Under the pieces are notes generated by a model. The model saw nothing but the letters and a program-made list of their open reading frames with translations, was not told where the DNA came from and did not search any database. Positions 1-8,113 of a stretch of 64,000 bases of DNA are shown here, piece after piece. The position numbers were made by a program, and so were the translations under genes. The stretch is from Sideroxyarcus sp045866275 (GTDB lineage: Bacteria; Pseudomonadota; Gammaproteobacteria; Burkholderiales; Gallionellaceae): assembly GCA_045866275.1 (NCBI GenBank), contig BAAFRX010000005.1, forward strand, positions 1 through 64,000, written 5' to 3'. How positions within the stretch are numbered: position 1 is the first letter of the stretch; each line of letters begins with the position of its first letter.

Positions 1-110
1 CCATGGTGCTTCTCCTTCGGGGTTGTGGTTAGAATAACCCTCAAGGATTTTTACTTGCAAACCCGTTCGCCAGGCCGGGTTCGGAATTTACAGAAACAAT
101 GTTGCACTAA

Positions 111-722
111 CGAAAAACCGTCATCCAGGAAATCAGGAAGAGTTGGGCGGATGCCCTCAATTCCAGGCTGGAGCCGAAAGGCATTCCGCCTGTTTCTCAT
201 CTGAGTAATGAAGCGCGCGGGCTGGACGCGGCTCCGAGCTCCCATGTGGGGCGCAAGGGGCTGGGGATGATGAAGCGAGGGATTGAGCCGGACCGATTGG
301 TAGAAGTCGAAGAAATCGAGAATAGGAAAAAAGAATATGTCGCTATCAGAAGAGCTGAGAAACAAGCAGCGGAAGATGCAAAGAGACTTGCTGATCGAAC
401 TATACAACGCAAGCAACAAAGCTATGACAACGAAACTGGACAAACAGAAAGTGGCGTTAACTTCGGAGCTGGTCAAAAAGCTCAAATCAGAAACCAGCGC
501 ACTGGAAGAAAGACTGTTCTCACGACTGCTGACCTGGATGCTGGGAATCAGCTGCGTGGCTACTTTGACAGTCTTACTTGCGGGATACGTCCTGTTCTCA
601 AACTACACGGACCAAAGTATGAAACACCAGCATATTTCGTCGACGGCTGTCCGCAACCGATAGCCTACGGACGTACTGACGGAGGTGTAGCCATTCCACG
701 CGCACAGGACATCTCGGATTAA
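111..722 (+). pseudogene. C-terminal remnant of a MobA/MobL-type (MOBQ-like) plasmid relaxase
   Basis: An open frame runs from just after a stop at 108-110 to a stop at 720-722. Its first ~60 residues (QEIRKSWADALN, then LSNEARGLDAAPSSHVGRK) resemble the region behind the catalytic domain of MobA/MobL relaxases, where a helix with RxxWA and a segment with short repeats ending in P-x-x-H-[LV]-G are common. A charged, Glu/Lys/Arg-rich tail follows. The catalytic N-terminus with its Tyr and HUH histidines is absent, so only a tail is left. The same frame stays open after the stop (723-962) and reads LADLLLSVAGESM and ITGTDDFKLRCARL, which looks like the LPD7-type domain at relaxase C-termini; this suggests one longer gene broken at 720-722. 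Sequence here is visibly richer in A/T than the neighbouring metabolic genes. The family call comes from recalled patterns, not a search. Confidence is moderate that it is relaxase-derived and high that it is not an intact gene. Confidence 0.5.
337..663 (+). CDS. Small coiled-coil membrane protein nested in the relaxase remnant (MobB-like?)
   Basis: A 108-residue product in a different frame from the relaxase remnant that encloses it. Residues 1-62 are charged and heptad-like (EELRNKQRKMQRDLL, later ELVKKLKSETSALEERL). Residues about 65-88 form one hydrophobic span (MLGISCVATLTVLLAGYVLF), and a short hydrophilic tail follows. An AGGA ribosome-binding sequence lies about 10 bases before the ATG. 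IncQ-type plasmids encode a small mobilisation protein with one membrane helix (MobB) entirely inside the relaxase gene in another frame, so the arrangement fits, but I see no diagnostic motif. It may be an intact small gene in a decaying element, or an accidental open frame whose hydrophobic stretch is fortuitous. Confidence 0.4.
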   Translation: MSLSEELRNKQRKMQRDLLIELYNASNKAMTTKLDKQKVALTSELVKKLKSETSALEERLFSRLLTWMLGISCVATLTVLLAGYVLFSNYTDQSMKHQHISSTAVRNR

Positions 723-1317
723 CATCTGGCGGACCTGCTGCTGTCAGTTGCAGGCGAGAGTATGGCGGTAGAAATTACGGGCACTGATGACTTCAAGCTT
801 CGCTGCGCGAGGCTGTGCGGTCACCTCGGAATCAAGAACAATGTAGCCGTGCCGTCGGCGTCGGCCGCCGACGCCTGCGAGCCGACCGGAGGTTGGCGAT
901 CGAGTGCGGGTTCGCACGAATCGTCTGCTCATGATCAAGCGGCTCAGCCGCGCCCAGCCTGACCGCTGTCTGAAGACAGCAAGCCCGAAGGGCGCGCAGT
1001 TGGTGCAGCAGGTGCATTTCGAGGTACTTGAAATACAAGTTGGGGGTACCGCTGGGGGTACCGTTTGTCTTTCAGCCTTGAATTGCCTGTGGCTGCTGTT
1101 GGTTGGATAGTGCCCCGGCCAAAATTCAGCGCCCAACTGTTCTCGGTTGGGCGTTTCCATTTCTGCTTCGCACGGGTCATACAGCGCAGTTAAGCCACGA
1201 CATCTTCTTTGAGTGGTCGTTCCTCCACCTGCTGCTGGATCAGGGTGATGACTGGATCGCGACCCTGACTGCGGCCGGTGAGTACGGTACGTTTGAAATT
1301 GACCGGATACACGTCGT
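723..1317. other. Gene-poor scar between the plasmid-like remnant and metR
   Basis: No convincing intact gene. The first ~240 bases carry the possible relaxase continuation noted above. At 1041-1051 and 1053-1063 the 11-mer TGGGGGTACCG is repeated directly with one base between. Such G-rich GGGGGTA repeats recall the leader of some tRNA-associated integrase genes, but no integrase follows. An 8-bp stem with an 8-base loop lies at 1130-1153 (CGCCCAAC / GTTGGGCG), followed by a T-rich stretch. Open frames here on both strands have low-complexity, Arg/Ala/Pro-rich translations typical of shadow frames. Confidence 0.5.
1130..1153 (+). terminator. Possible terminator hairpin downstream of the remnant
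   Basis: Perfect 8-bp stem CGCCCAAC / GTTGGGCG with an 8-base loop, followed by TTTCCATTT on the plus strand. The T-tract is interrupted, so it may be a weak terminator or simply a leftover palindrome of the mobile remnant. Confidence 0.3.
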
Positions 1318-2220
1318 TCACTGTCGCTTATCGCGATGGGTGCGCGCCAGATCGACGAAAGCGCGGAGGTAGTCTATGTCCGCATCCACCTCGCGAAATC
1401 CCAGAAAGATTTGCTTGTCCACACCTTTTGATCCTAGCTTCACTGGCGCGACATCGAACTTGGTGGACTGCTCCTCCACCAGCCAGCGCGGTAGAGCGGC
1501 GACACCGCGTCCGCTGGCGACCATTTGCAGCATGATGTCGGTGGTCTCGATGATCTTGTGGCGCTTAGGCGCGATACCGGCTGGGGTCAGGAAATGATTG
1601 AAGATATCGAGTCGCTCGATGGCGACCGGGTAGGTGATGAGCGTCTCATCCGATAGCTGCCTAGGCAGCACGTATTCGGCTCCGCGCAGGGGGTGTTGCG
1701 GGCCGACGACCAGCACCTGCTCGTAGTCGAACACGGGTTCGAATGTAAGGCCGGGTTTGTAGAGCGGGTCGGGGGTCACCAGCATATCGATTTCATATCC
1801 GAACAACGCGCCGATGCCGCCGAACTGAAATTTCTGTTTCACATCCACATCCACGTCTGGCCATTGCGCGAGGTACGGCGAGACAACCTTCAGCAGCCAC
1901 TGGTAGCAAGGGTGGCATTCCATGCCGATGCGCAGGCTACCACGCTCACCCTGCGCGAATTGCCCCAATCGTTCCTCGGTATGGGTGAGCTGCGGCAACA
2001 GCCGGTTGGCAGCAGCCAACAAATACTCGCCCGCCTGGGTCGGACGCAGGCTACGTCCTTCCCGGTGCCAGATGGCAAGCCCAAGCTGATCCTCCAGCTT
2101 GCGCACGGTGTGGCTCAAGGCCGACTGGGTGAGGTGCAGCTTTTCTGCGGCAGCAGTGAGAGAGCCGTGCTGCTCGACGGCACGGATGATTTCGAGATGA
2201 ATGCGTTCGAGAGTGCCCAT
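1318..2220 (-). CDS. metR: LysR-type activator of methionine genes, MetR
   Basis: A 300-residue LysR-family regulator. The N-terminal winged helix-turn-helix has the typical GSLTAAAEKLHLTQSALSH recognition region (about residues 20-40). The effector domain carries MetR-like stretches: RIGMECHPCYQWL near residue 100, FDYEQVLVVGPQHPL near 165 and GRGVAALPRWLVEE near 240. Known MetR proteins respond to homocysteine and activate metE, glyA and metH. The ATG at 2220, giving MGTLERIH, was chosen because the in-frame extension upstream runs through the intergenic control region. It is divergent from metE, the classical metR-metE arrangement. A truncated glyA, another classical target, lies just after metE. 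Confidence 0.93.
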   Translation of the reverse strand: MGTLERIHLEIIRAVEQHGSLTAAAEKLHLTQSALSHTVRKLEDQLGLAIWHREGRSLRPTQAGEYLLAAANRLLPQLTHTEERLGQFAQGERGSLRIGMECHPCYQWLLKVVSPYLAQWPDVDVDVKQKFQFGGIGALFGYEIDMLVTPDPLYKPGLTFEPVFDYEQVLVVGPQHPLRGAEYVLPRQLSDETLITYPVAIERLDIFNHFLTPAGIAPKRHKIIETTDIMLQMVASGRGVAALPRWLVEEQSTKFDVAPVKLGSKGVDKQIFLGFREVDADIDYLRAFVDLARTHRDKRQ

Positions 2221-2232
2221 GAAGAAATTTGA
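2220..2232. promoter_or_regulatory. Candidate MetR operator in the metR-metE divergent region
   Basis: TGAAGAAATTTGA is one mismatch from the MetR consensus TGAA-N5-TTCA and overlaps the metR start codon, where autoregulation would be expected. The intergenic region (2221-2333) is otherwise AT-rich. A second palindromic segment, CTCTTCATGAGATGAG, lies near 2273-2288. Assignment is by eye against the consensus only. Confidence 0.35.
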
Positions 2233-2333
2233 TACATGAATAATAGTAATTGATGCGTGAAATAATACCATTTCTCTTCATGAGATGAGTTGCATACCAT
2301 GGCGCACCTCTTCATTTTCTTAAGGCACAAACC

Positions 2334-4628
2334 ATGGCAATCACCCATAACCTCGGCTTTCCGCGCATCGGAGCCAAGCGCGAACTGAAGTTCGCTCTCG
2401 AATCTTACTGGAAGGGGCTGTCTTCCCGCGACGAACTGAAGGCTAAAGGCGCGGAACTGCGCCAGCGCCACTGGCAGGATCAGTCCGGCCTCGATTTCGT
2501 GCCGGTCGGCGATTTCAGCTTTTACGATCAAGTGCTGGACATGAGTTTCACTCTGGACAACCTGCCCGAACGCGTGCGTGGCTTCCAAGGCGATGTGCTG
2601 GACAACTACTTCCGCGTGGCACGCGGACGTTCGGCTCAATCGGCGGAAGATCATGCGCAATGCGGCGGCGGGGTCGCCGCTGGCGAAATGACCAAATGGT
2701 TCGACACCAACTACCACTATATCGTCCCTGAATTCACTGCCGACACCCAGTTCAGGCTGGATGCCTCGCGCCTCTTGGCGCAACTGGCGGAAGCCAGAGC
2801 CCAAGGCATAACAGCCAAACCAGTCATCGTCGGCCCGGTGACTTATCTCGCCATCGGAAAATCCAAGGACGATTCCGACCGTCTCGCGCTGCTGCCGCGA
2901 TTGCTTCCCGTGTATGGAGAATTGCTGGACACGCTGGCTGCACAGGGCGTGGAATGGGTGCAGATCGACGAGCCCATTCTCGTCACCGAACTCAATGCGG
3001 AATGGCTGCATGCCTTCAACATCGCTTACCACCACCTGAAGAGCTGCCGTATCAAGCTGTTGTTGGCCACCTATTTTGGCCAGTTGCTTGAGAACAGATA
3101 CTTGGCTGCCAATTTGCCGGTGGCGGGACTGCATGTGGACGCGATCAATGGGCACGACGACATCCAGCCACTGCTGAACCTGATGCCCTCATTCAAGGTG
3201 CTGTCGCTGGGTGTCATTAACGGGCGCAACATCTGGAAGACTGACCTGAATGAGACACTGGCTTGGCTGGAACCGCTTGCGAAACAGTTGGGTGATCGTC
3301 TGTGGATTGCGCCGTCGTGCTCGTTGCTGCATGTGCCGGTGGATTTAGGCAGCGAGCAGAAACTGGATGACGAGATCAAATCCTGGCTGGCGTTTGCCAA
3401 ACAAAAGCTGGAAGAGCTCGGTGTGCTCGCTGCCGCGCTGAATCAGGGGCGCGACGCCGTGAAGGCCGAACTCGCCGCCAACCGTACCGCGATCGAATCC
3501 CGCCGCAACTCGCCGCGTGTCAATAACCCAGTGGTAAAAGCCGCTCTGGCCAAGATCGACGCGAAACTTGGTCAACGCCAGAGTCCATATACCCAGCGTG
3601 CCGCCAAGCAGGCCGAGCTGCTGAAGCTGCCAAAGTTTCCCACTACCACCATCGGCTCCTTTCCGCAGACGGCAGAAATCCGTTTGGCGCGCCGCCAGTT
3701 CAAGGCGGGCGAGATCAGTGAGGCGACCTACAAGACCGCGATGCAGGCCGAGATTGCCCGCTGCGTGCACGAGCAGGAGGTATTGGGACTGGATGTGTTC
3801 GTGCACGGCGAAGCCGAGCGCAACGACATGGTGGAGTATTTCGGCGAGCAGCTCGACGGCTACGCCTTCAGCGAATTCGGCTGGGTGCAGTCTTATGGTT
3901 CGCGTTGCGTGAAGCCGCCCATCCTGTTTGGCGACATCAGCCGCCCCAAGGCGATGACGGTGGAGTGGATCAAGTACGCGCAGTCGCTCACCAACAAGCC
4001 CATGAAGGGCATGCTGACCGGGCCGGTGACCATTCTCAACTGGTCGTTCGTGCGCGACGACCAGCCGCGTTCGGTGTCCTGCAAGCAGCTGGCTCTCGCC
4101 ATCCGCGAAGAAGTGCTGGATTTGGAAAGAGCCGGTGTGCGCGTGATTCAGATCGATGAGGCTGCACTGCGCGAAGGTCTGCCGCTACGCAAGGCGCAAT
4201 GGAGCAACTATTTGGACTGGGCGGTGGAATCCTTTCGCATTACAGCGAACGGTGTGAAAGATGAAACGCAGATTCACACCCACATGTGCTACTCCGAGTT
4301 TAACGACATCATCGCGGCCATTGCCGACATGGATGCCGATGTCATCACCATCGAGACATCGCGCTCCGACATGGAACTGCTGGATGCATTCGACCATTTC
4401 AAGTATCCAAACGAGATCGGCCCCGGCGTGTATGACATCCATTCGCCCAACATCCCGACCGTGCAGCATATGGTCGAGCTGATGAAGAAGGCCGCCGAGC
4501 GCGTGCCCGCCGAACGCCTGTGGGTCAACCCAGATTGCGGCCTGAAGACCCGCCAGTGGAACGAGGTGATCCCGGCGCTGACCAACATGGTCGCTGCGGC
4601 CAAAACCCTGCGTGCCATGGTGGCCTGA
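2334..4628 (+). CDS. metE: Cobalamin-independent methionine synthase MetE
   Basis: 5-methyltetrahydropteroyltriglutamate-homocysteine methyltransferase, 764 residues (about 750-760 is usual), for the last step of methionine synthesis in the cytoplasm. The N-terminus MAITHNLGFPRIGAKRELK is the family signature, and the N-terminal barrel carries the WFDTNYHYIVPE segment. The C-terminal catalytic barrel has FPTTTIGSFPQT near residue 435, DVFVHGE near 485, and zinc ligands in IHTHMCYSEF (His and Cys near 645) and in VNPDCGLKTR (Cys near 730). There are no frame breaks. It follows metR divergently and is probably MetR/homocysteine-activated. A clear terminator follows 25 bases after the stop, so it is monocistronic. 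Confidence 0.97.
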   Translation: MAITHNLGFPRIGAKRELKFALESYWKGLSSRDELKAKGAELRQRHWQDQSGLDFVPVGDFSFYDQVLDMSFTLDNLPERVRGFQGDVLDNYFRVARGRSAQSAEDHAQCGGGVAAGEMTKWFDTNYHYIVPEFTADTQFRLDASRLLAQLAEARAQGITAKPVIVGPVTYLAIGKSKDDSDRLALLPRLLPVYGELLDTLAAQGVEWVQIDEPILVTELNAEWLHAFNIAYHHLKSCRIKLLLATYFGQLLENRYLAANLPVAGLHVDAINGHDDIQPLLNLMPSFKVLSLGVINGRNIWKTDLNETLAWLEPLAKQLGDRLWIAPSCSLLHVPVDLGSEQKLDDEIKSWLAFAKQKLEELGVLAAALNQGRDAVKAELAANRTAIESRRNSPRVNNPVVKAALAKIDAKLGQRQSPYTQRAAKQAELLKLPKFPTTTIGSFPQTAEIRLARRQFKAGEISEATYKTAMQAEIARCVHEQEVLGLDVFVHGEAERNDMVEYFGEQLDGYAFSEFGWVQSYGSRCVKPPILFGDISRPKAMTVEWIKYAQSLTNKPMKGMLTGPVTILNWSFVRDDQPRSVSCKQLALAIREEVLDLERAGVRVIQIDEAALREGLPLRKAQWSNYLDWAVESFRITANGVKDETQIHTHMCYSEFNDIIAAIADMDADVITIETSRSDMELLDAFDHFKYPNEIGPGVYDIHSPNIPTVQHMVELMKKAAERVPAERLWVNPDCGLKTRQWNEVIPALTNMVAAAKTLRAMVA

Positions 4629-4652
4629 TTTACTTCACTTCCACAACAACCG

Positions 4653-4676
4653 TCCCGGCACACTGCCGGGATTTTT
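4653..4676 (+). terminator. Rho-independent terminator after metE
   Basis: Perfect 8-bp stem TCCCGGCA / TGCCGGGA with a 3-base loop, followed directly by TTTTT. It ends the metE transcript and separates it from the glyA fragment. Confidence 0.9.
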
Positions 4677-4692
4677 ACATAAAAGATTACCC

Positions 4693-4986
4693 ATGTTTGA
4701 ACGCGCCCAATATGCCGTCGACCAGATCGACCCTGAAATCTACGCTGCTATCCAACAAGAAAACCGGCGGCAGGAAGCTCACATCGAGCTGATCGCCTCC
4801 GAAAACTACACCTCGCCAGCCGTGATGGCCGTGCAGGGCTCCCAACTCACCAACAAGTATGCCGAAGGCTATCCCGGCAAGCGTTACTACGGTGGCTGCG
4901 ATTACGTCGATATCGTCGAGCAACTCGCCATCGACATTTGTTGCAATAGCTTATGTGCGTGCCAGCTTACAAGGTTTTCCGGCTGA
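4693..4986 (+). pseudogene. glyA: 5' fragment of glyA, serine hydroxymethyltransferase
   Basis: The frame from ATG 4693 begins as a normal SHMT. Residues 1-81 contain ELIASENYTSPAVM, the Tyr-rich QLTNKYAEGYPGKRYYGG stretch and DYVDIVEQLAID, all matching GlyA of proteobacteria. At about base 4937 similarity stops abruptly and the frame runs 16 unrelated residues (ICCNSLCACQLTRFSG) to a stop at 4986. The PLP lysine and about 330 residues are missing, so no SHMT activity is possible. Since SHMT is normally essential for one-carbon supply, an intact copy should exist elsewhere. The cut lies about 235 bases from the 3' end of tRNA-Arg, a typical place for island integration or deletion. Confidence 0.9.
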
Positions 4987-5170
4987 CTTGGATAGGCGGT
5001 GCATGTCACGAACACCCTTCACCGCTTGGCCGCACACGGCATTGCATACAGCCCTTCGCGTTCCTGCGTATCCACGATAGTTTGGTAGGCGTGACGAGGC
5101 CCCTCGTATGTCACGGCAAGTTTTGACTAGAATTTATTGACCTAAAGTCGCATGGCCATAAGTCTGAATT
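4937..5170. other. Unrecognised scar between truncated glyA and tRNA-Arg
   Basis: About 230 bases with no credible gene. It starts exactly where glyA similarity ends and reaches the 3' side of the tRNA. I recognise no insertion-sequence ends or integrase remnant. The most likely reading is a deletion or excision scar of a tRNA-associated element. Confidence 0.45.
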
Positions 5171-5247
5171 TGGTGCGCTCGGCGGGAGTCGAACCCACGA
5201 CCCTCGGCTTCGGAAACCGATACTCTATCCAGCTGAGCTACGAGCGC
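5171..5247 (-). tRNA. tRNA-Arg (anticodon CCG)
   Basis: The reverse complement folds as a standard cloverleaf. The acceptor stem is GCGCTCG / CGAGCGC, the D-arm contains GCTCAGCTGGATAGAGT, the anticodon loop is TTCCGAA with anticodon CCG, the T-arm contains GTTCGAC, and the discriminator A is followed by encoded CCA at 5171-5173. It reads CGG arginine codons. Its 3' end faces the truncated glyA. Confidence 0.96.
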
Positions 5248-5294
5248 GTTTTGCAGCGGTGCGCAGGATAACGGCTTTTGCCTTTGCAGTCCAA

Positions 5295-5612
5295 CTATGG
5301 CGCGGCAAAACAGGCCAGGTGCTGCGCATGACAAACGTAGGCCTTGGCATACAGCAGCAGGAGCCAACTCCAGAACAGCAGCAAAAAAGCGACCAATCCC
5401 AGATAGTCGTCGGCAATCAGACCCGGACAGAGTTTGCGCGCCAGCCTGAACACCGGCAAGGTGATGGTTTGCAACAGGCGATAGACGATATTCGTCTGCC
5501 GCGCCCGCCCCGCCATCACCCCCAGAACGGCTTGCGCAAGCAGAGACAAAGCGGCGATTTCAACCAGCGCCTTCAGCACGATGACAAGAAAAAATTCGGG
5601 GGAGGAGTACAC
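5295..5612 (-). CDS. Small integral membrane protein downstream of the symporter
   Basis: About 105 residues from a GTG start at 5612, placed 13 bases after the symporter stop. It has two strongly hydrophobic regions, FFLVIVLKALVEIAALSLL near the N-terminus and LGLVAFLLLFWSWLLLL near the C-terminus, with a basic segment between (RLLQTITLPVFRLARKL). I know no named family for it, although its position as third gene behind the DUF4212/symporter pair suggests a linked role in uptake or membrane organisation. Methionine starts upstream would overlap the symporter end and add a non-membrane tail, so GTG is preferred. No Shine-Dalgarno stands out, so the start is uncertain. Confidence 0.55.
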   Translation of the reverse strand: MYSSPEFFLVIVLKALVEIAALSLLAQAVLGVMAGRARQTNIVYRLLQTITLPVFRLARKLCPGLIADDYLGLVAFLLLFWSWLLLLYAKAYVCHAQHLACFAAP

Positions 5613-5625
5613 AACGGGCGCCCGT

Positions 5626-7710
5626 TCAGGTTTTTTCAAGCTCGGTGTCGGACGCCAGGCGCGGATAGCGCACATGATCAACCATTGCCTGGATCTGCAT
5701 TGCCGGCGCGCGCGTCAGCAAACTGCCCAGAATGACCGCGAGGAAGCCTACCGGCATGCCGAAGATGCCCGCCGAGATCGGATTGATGTCCCACCAGAGC
5801 GCGCCGTTGACGCCAAAGAATGGATAGGTGCGATACATGTAGTACATGCACACCCCCAGTCCGCCAACCATGCCGAGCACGGCTCCGGTTCGGTTGGCGC
5901 GTTTCCAGAAGATCCCCAAGACCAGGGCGGGGAAGAAAGCGGAGGCAGCGAGCGAGAATGCCGCGCCAACCAGAAAGAGAATGTCGCCCGGCTTGAGCGA
6001 GGTGATGTACGCCCCACAGATCGCAACCAGCAACAACAGCCCCTTGGAAATTGCGAGGCGACGCGAAGTCGGTGCAGCCGGATTGATCATCTTGTAATAG
6101 ACGTCATGCGACAGTGCGTTGGCGATGGTCAGCATCAACCCGTCCGCCGTGGACAGCGCGGCCGCCAGCCCGCCCGCCGCCACCAGAGCGGTGACAACGT
6201 ACGGCAATCCCGCGATCTCCGGCGTCGCCAGCACGACCAGATCGCCGCCCAACGTGATTTCGGCCAGTTGCACGATGCCATCATGATTCATGTCGGTAAT
6301 GCTCATCAACGTCTTGTCCACTGCGGCCCAGGCCGATACCCAGCTCGGCAGTTCGGAGAAGCTGGAACCCACCAGCAGGGTATAGACGTCATATTTGGCC
6401 AATACCGCCAGTGCCGGTGCCGTGATATAGAGCAAAGAAATGAAGATCAGCGACCAAAACACCGACATGCGTGCTTCCTTCACCGAGGTGGTCGTGTAGA
6501 AACGCATCAGGATATGGGGGAGTGCCGCAGTTCCCACCATCAGGCACAACACCAACGCCAGAAAATTCTTGCGCTTGATGTCGCGGGCCGCCTCGTCCGG
6601 CGCCGCGAACGGCTCCGCATGCGGGGAGATCGGCGCCGCGCGGACACGTTCCGCTTCGGCAGCCTGCTGCCAGGCGATACGCGCAGAAGACACATCGGCA
6701 GGAAAGGCTGCCAGCCGATTTTCGGCTGCACTTAATGTTTCGGGAGGGGACCGGTTTGCCTTGAGTCCGTTCACCGCCGCCTGCAGATTTGCGCGCTCCT
6801 GCGCCAGATAACCCGCTCCGCCGGCCTCCAGCGCGCGCAGCGCATTTTCATGCTGAACCTGTTGCTGGCTGAACAAGGCCCGCACTTCTGCCTCGCGCTC
6901 ACCCTCCGGCGTGGCCGGGTCATTCAATACCTGCTCGCGCGCGGTGACCTGCTGCAAGACATAGCCGTAGGCGATCTGCGGAACCGGATTGCCAGTATGT
7001 TTGACCGACAGCCAGATCACCGGAATCATGTAGGCGACGATCAAAATGACGTACTGCGAGACCTGAGTCCAGGTCACGGCACGCATGCCGCCGAGAAACG
7101 AGCAAAACAGGATGCTCCCCAAGCCCACGAACACGCCGACGCCGAAATCCAGTCCCGTAAACCGGCTGACAATCAGTCCAAGCCCGTAAATCTGGGCGAT
7201 CACGTAGGTGAACGAGCAAAGGATGGCGGCGAATACGCCGATCATGCGCGGTACATCGCCGCCATAGCGGGCGCCGAGAAAATCCGGAATGGTGAACTGT
7301 CCGAATTTGCGCAGGTAGGGGGCAAGGAACAGGGCCACGAGGCAAAAACCACCCGTCCACCCCATGACGAACGCCAGGCCGTCGTAGCCAGACACATACA
7401 ACGTGCCAGCCAGACCGATGAAGCTGGCGGCAGACATCCAGTCGGCCGCCGTGGCCATGCCGTTGAACAGGGCGGGCACCCGCCGCCCCGCCACGTAATA
7501 TTCCGCGACGTCCGAGGTCCGCGACAAAATACCGATACCGGCATAGAGGGCTACGGTGACACCCAGAAAGATGTAGCCCAGCACCTTGTTCGGCACGCCC
7601 ATCTGCTCCAGGATGGACAGCAGCACGACGAAACCAATCACGCCGCCCGTGTAAAGCGAATAGTAGCGTTTGAGCTGGGAAACGAACTGCGCTTGTGCGG
7701 GATAGGCCAT
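5626..7710 (-). CDS. Sodium:solute symporter (acetate/carboxylate type, VC_2705-like) with coiled-coil insertion
   Basis: A 694-residue member of the SSS family, probably importing acetate or another short carboxylate with Na+. Signature segments are YYVAGRRVP, GMATAADWMSAASFIGLAG and LAPYLRKFGQFTIPDF near residues 70-145, then GTAALPHILMRFYT, and AAGGLAAALSTADGLMLTIA near 520. About 12-13 membrane spans are expected. Compared with the sister protein at 10669-12477 it carries an extra ~110-residue charged, Gln/Glu/Ala-rich segment (about residues 255-370) that looks coiled-coil. An EF-hand-like loop, DMNHDGIVQLAE, is encoded at 6259-6294. The ATG overlaps the last base of the DUF4212 stop (TGATG), so the two are translationally coupled. 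Substrate is inferred from family only. Confidence 0.85.
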   Translation of the reverse strand: MAYPAQAQFVSQLKRYYSLYTGGVIGFVVLLSILEQMGVPNKVLGYIFLGVTVALYAGIGILSRTSDVAEYYVAGRRVPALFNGMATAADWMSAASFIGLAGTLYVSGYDGLAFVMGWTGGFCLVALFLAPYLRKFGQFTIPDFLGARYGGDVPRMIGVFAAILCSFTYVIAQIYGLGLIVSRFTGLDFGVGVFVGLGSILFCSFLGGMRAVTWTQVSQYVILIVAYMIPVIWLSVKHTGNPVPQIAYGYVLQQVTAREQVLNDPATPEGEREAEVRALFSQQQVQHENALRALEAGGAGYLAQERANLQAAVNGLKANRSPPETLSAAENRLAAFPADVSSARIAWQQAAEAERVRAAPISPHAEPFAAPDEAARDIKRKNFLALVLCLMVGTAALPHILMRFYTTTSVKEARMSVFWSLIFISLLYITAPALAVLAKYDVYTLLVGSSFSELPSWVSAWAAVDKTLMSITDMNHDGIVQLAEITLGGDLVVLATPEIAGLPYVVTALVAAGGLAAALSTADGLMLTIANALSHDVYYKMINPAAPTSRRLAISKGLLLLVAICGAYITSLKPGDILFLVGAAFSLAASAFFPALVLGIFWKRANRTGAVLGMVGGLGVCMYYMYRTYPFFGVNGALWWDINPISAGIFGMPVGFLAVILGSLLTRAPAMQIQAMVDHVRYPRLASDTELEKT

Positions 7711-7970
7711 CACGCCTCTTCCTGCACGCCGAATTCGCGGTCCCGTCTATCCATGCGCCAGGCGTAGTAACCCACCAGAATCACATAAATCAGCAACGCA
7801 CCTTGTGCCGCCATGAAGAACGGCAGCGGAAAACCGAAGAACGTCAGTGACTGCAGTTCGCGTGCAAACCAGCTGACCCCAAACGTGGCCACGAACCAGA
7901 TGAGCAGCAATCCCCCGGTAAGCCGCAAATTACCGCGCCAGTAGCGCCGGTGTTTTTCGCCAAGCTGCAC
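7710..7970 (-). CDS. DUF4212 small symporter partner
   Basis: An 86-residue protein with two membrane spans (LLLIWFVATFGVSWF and FFMAAQGALLIYVILVGYYAW), a conserved FFGFPLPFFMAAQG loop and a charged tail (RMDRRDREF). DUF4212 proteins are encoded next to VC_2705-type sodium:solute symporters and are thought to be a small subunit or assembly partner. It is the first gene of a three-gene operon with the symporter and the small membrane protein. The divergent response regulator starts 143 bases away, so the shared promoter region is 7971-8113. Confidence 0.85.
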   Translation of the reverse strand: MQLGEKHRRYWRGNLRLTGGLLLIWFVATFGVSWFARELQSLTFFGFPLPFFMAAQGALLIYVILVGYYAWRMDRRDREFGVQEEA

Positions 7971-8113
7971 AATTTTCCCCTTCCCTGCCCGATGTTTCGT
8001 TGCGATTCCGGTTGCCCGGCTTTGAAAAATTGGCGCAACCCCATAGAATGGGGCGCAAGCGTCAAATCCAGTACGCCGATCCCAACCCGGAAATCATTTT
8101 ATCCACGACTGCC

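Noticed and set aside
5581..6735. Long plus-strand frames opposite the symporter (also 6850-7767 and 11179-12663)
   Set aside because: Antisense shadows with His/Gln/Arg-rich composition and no domains.
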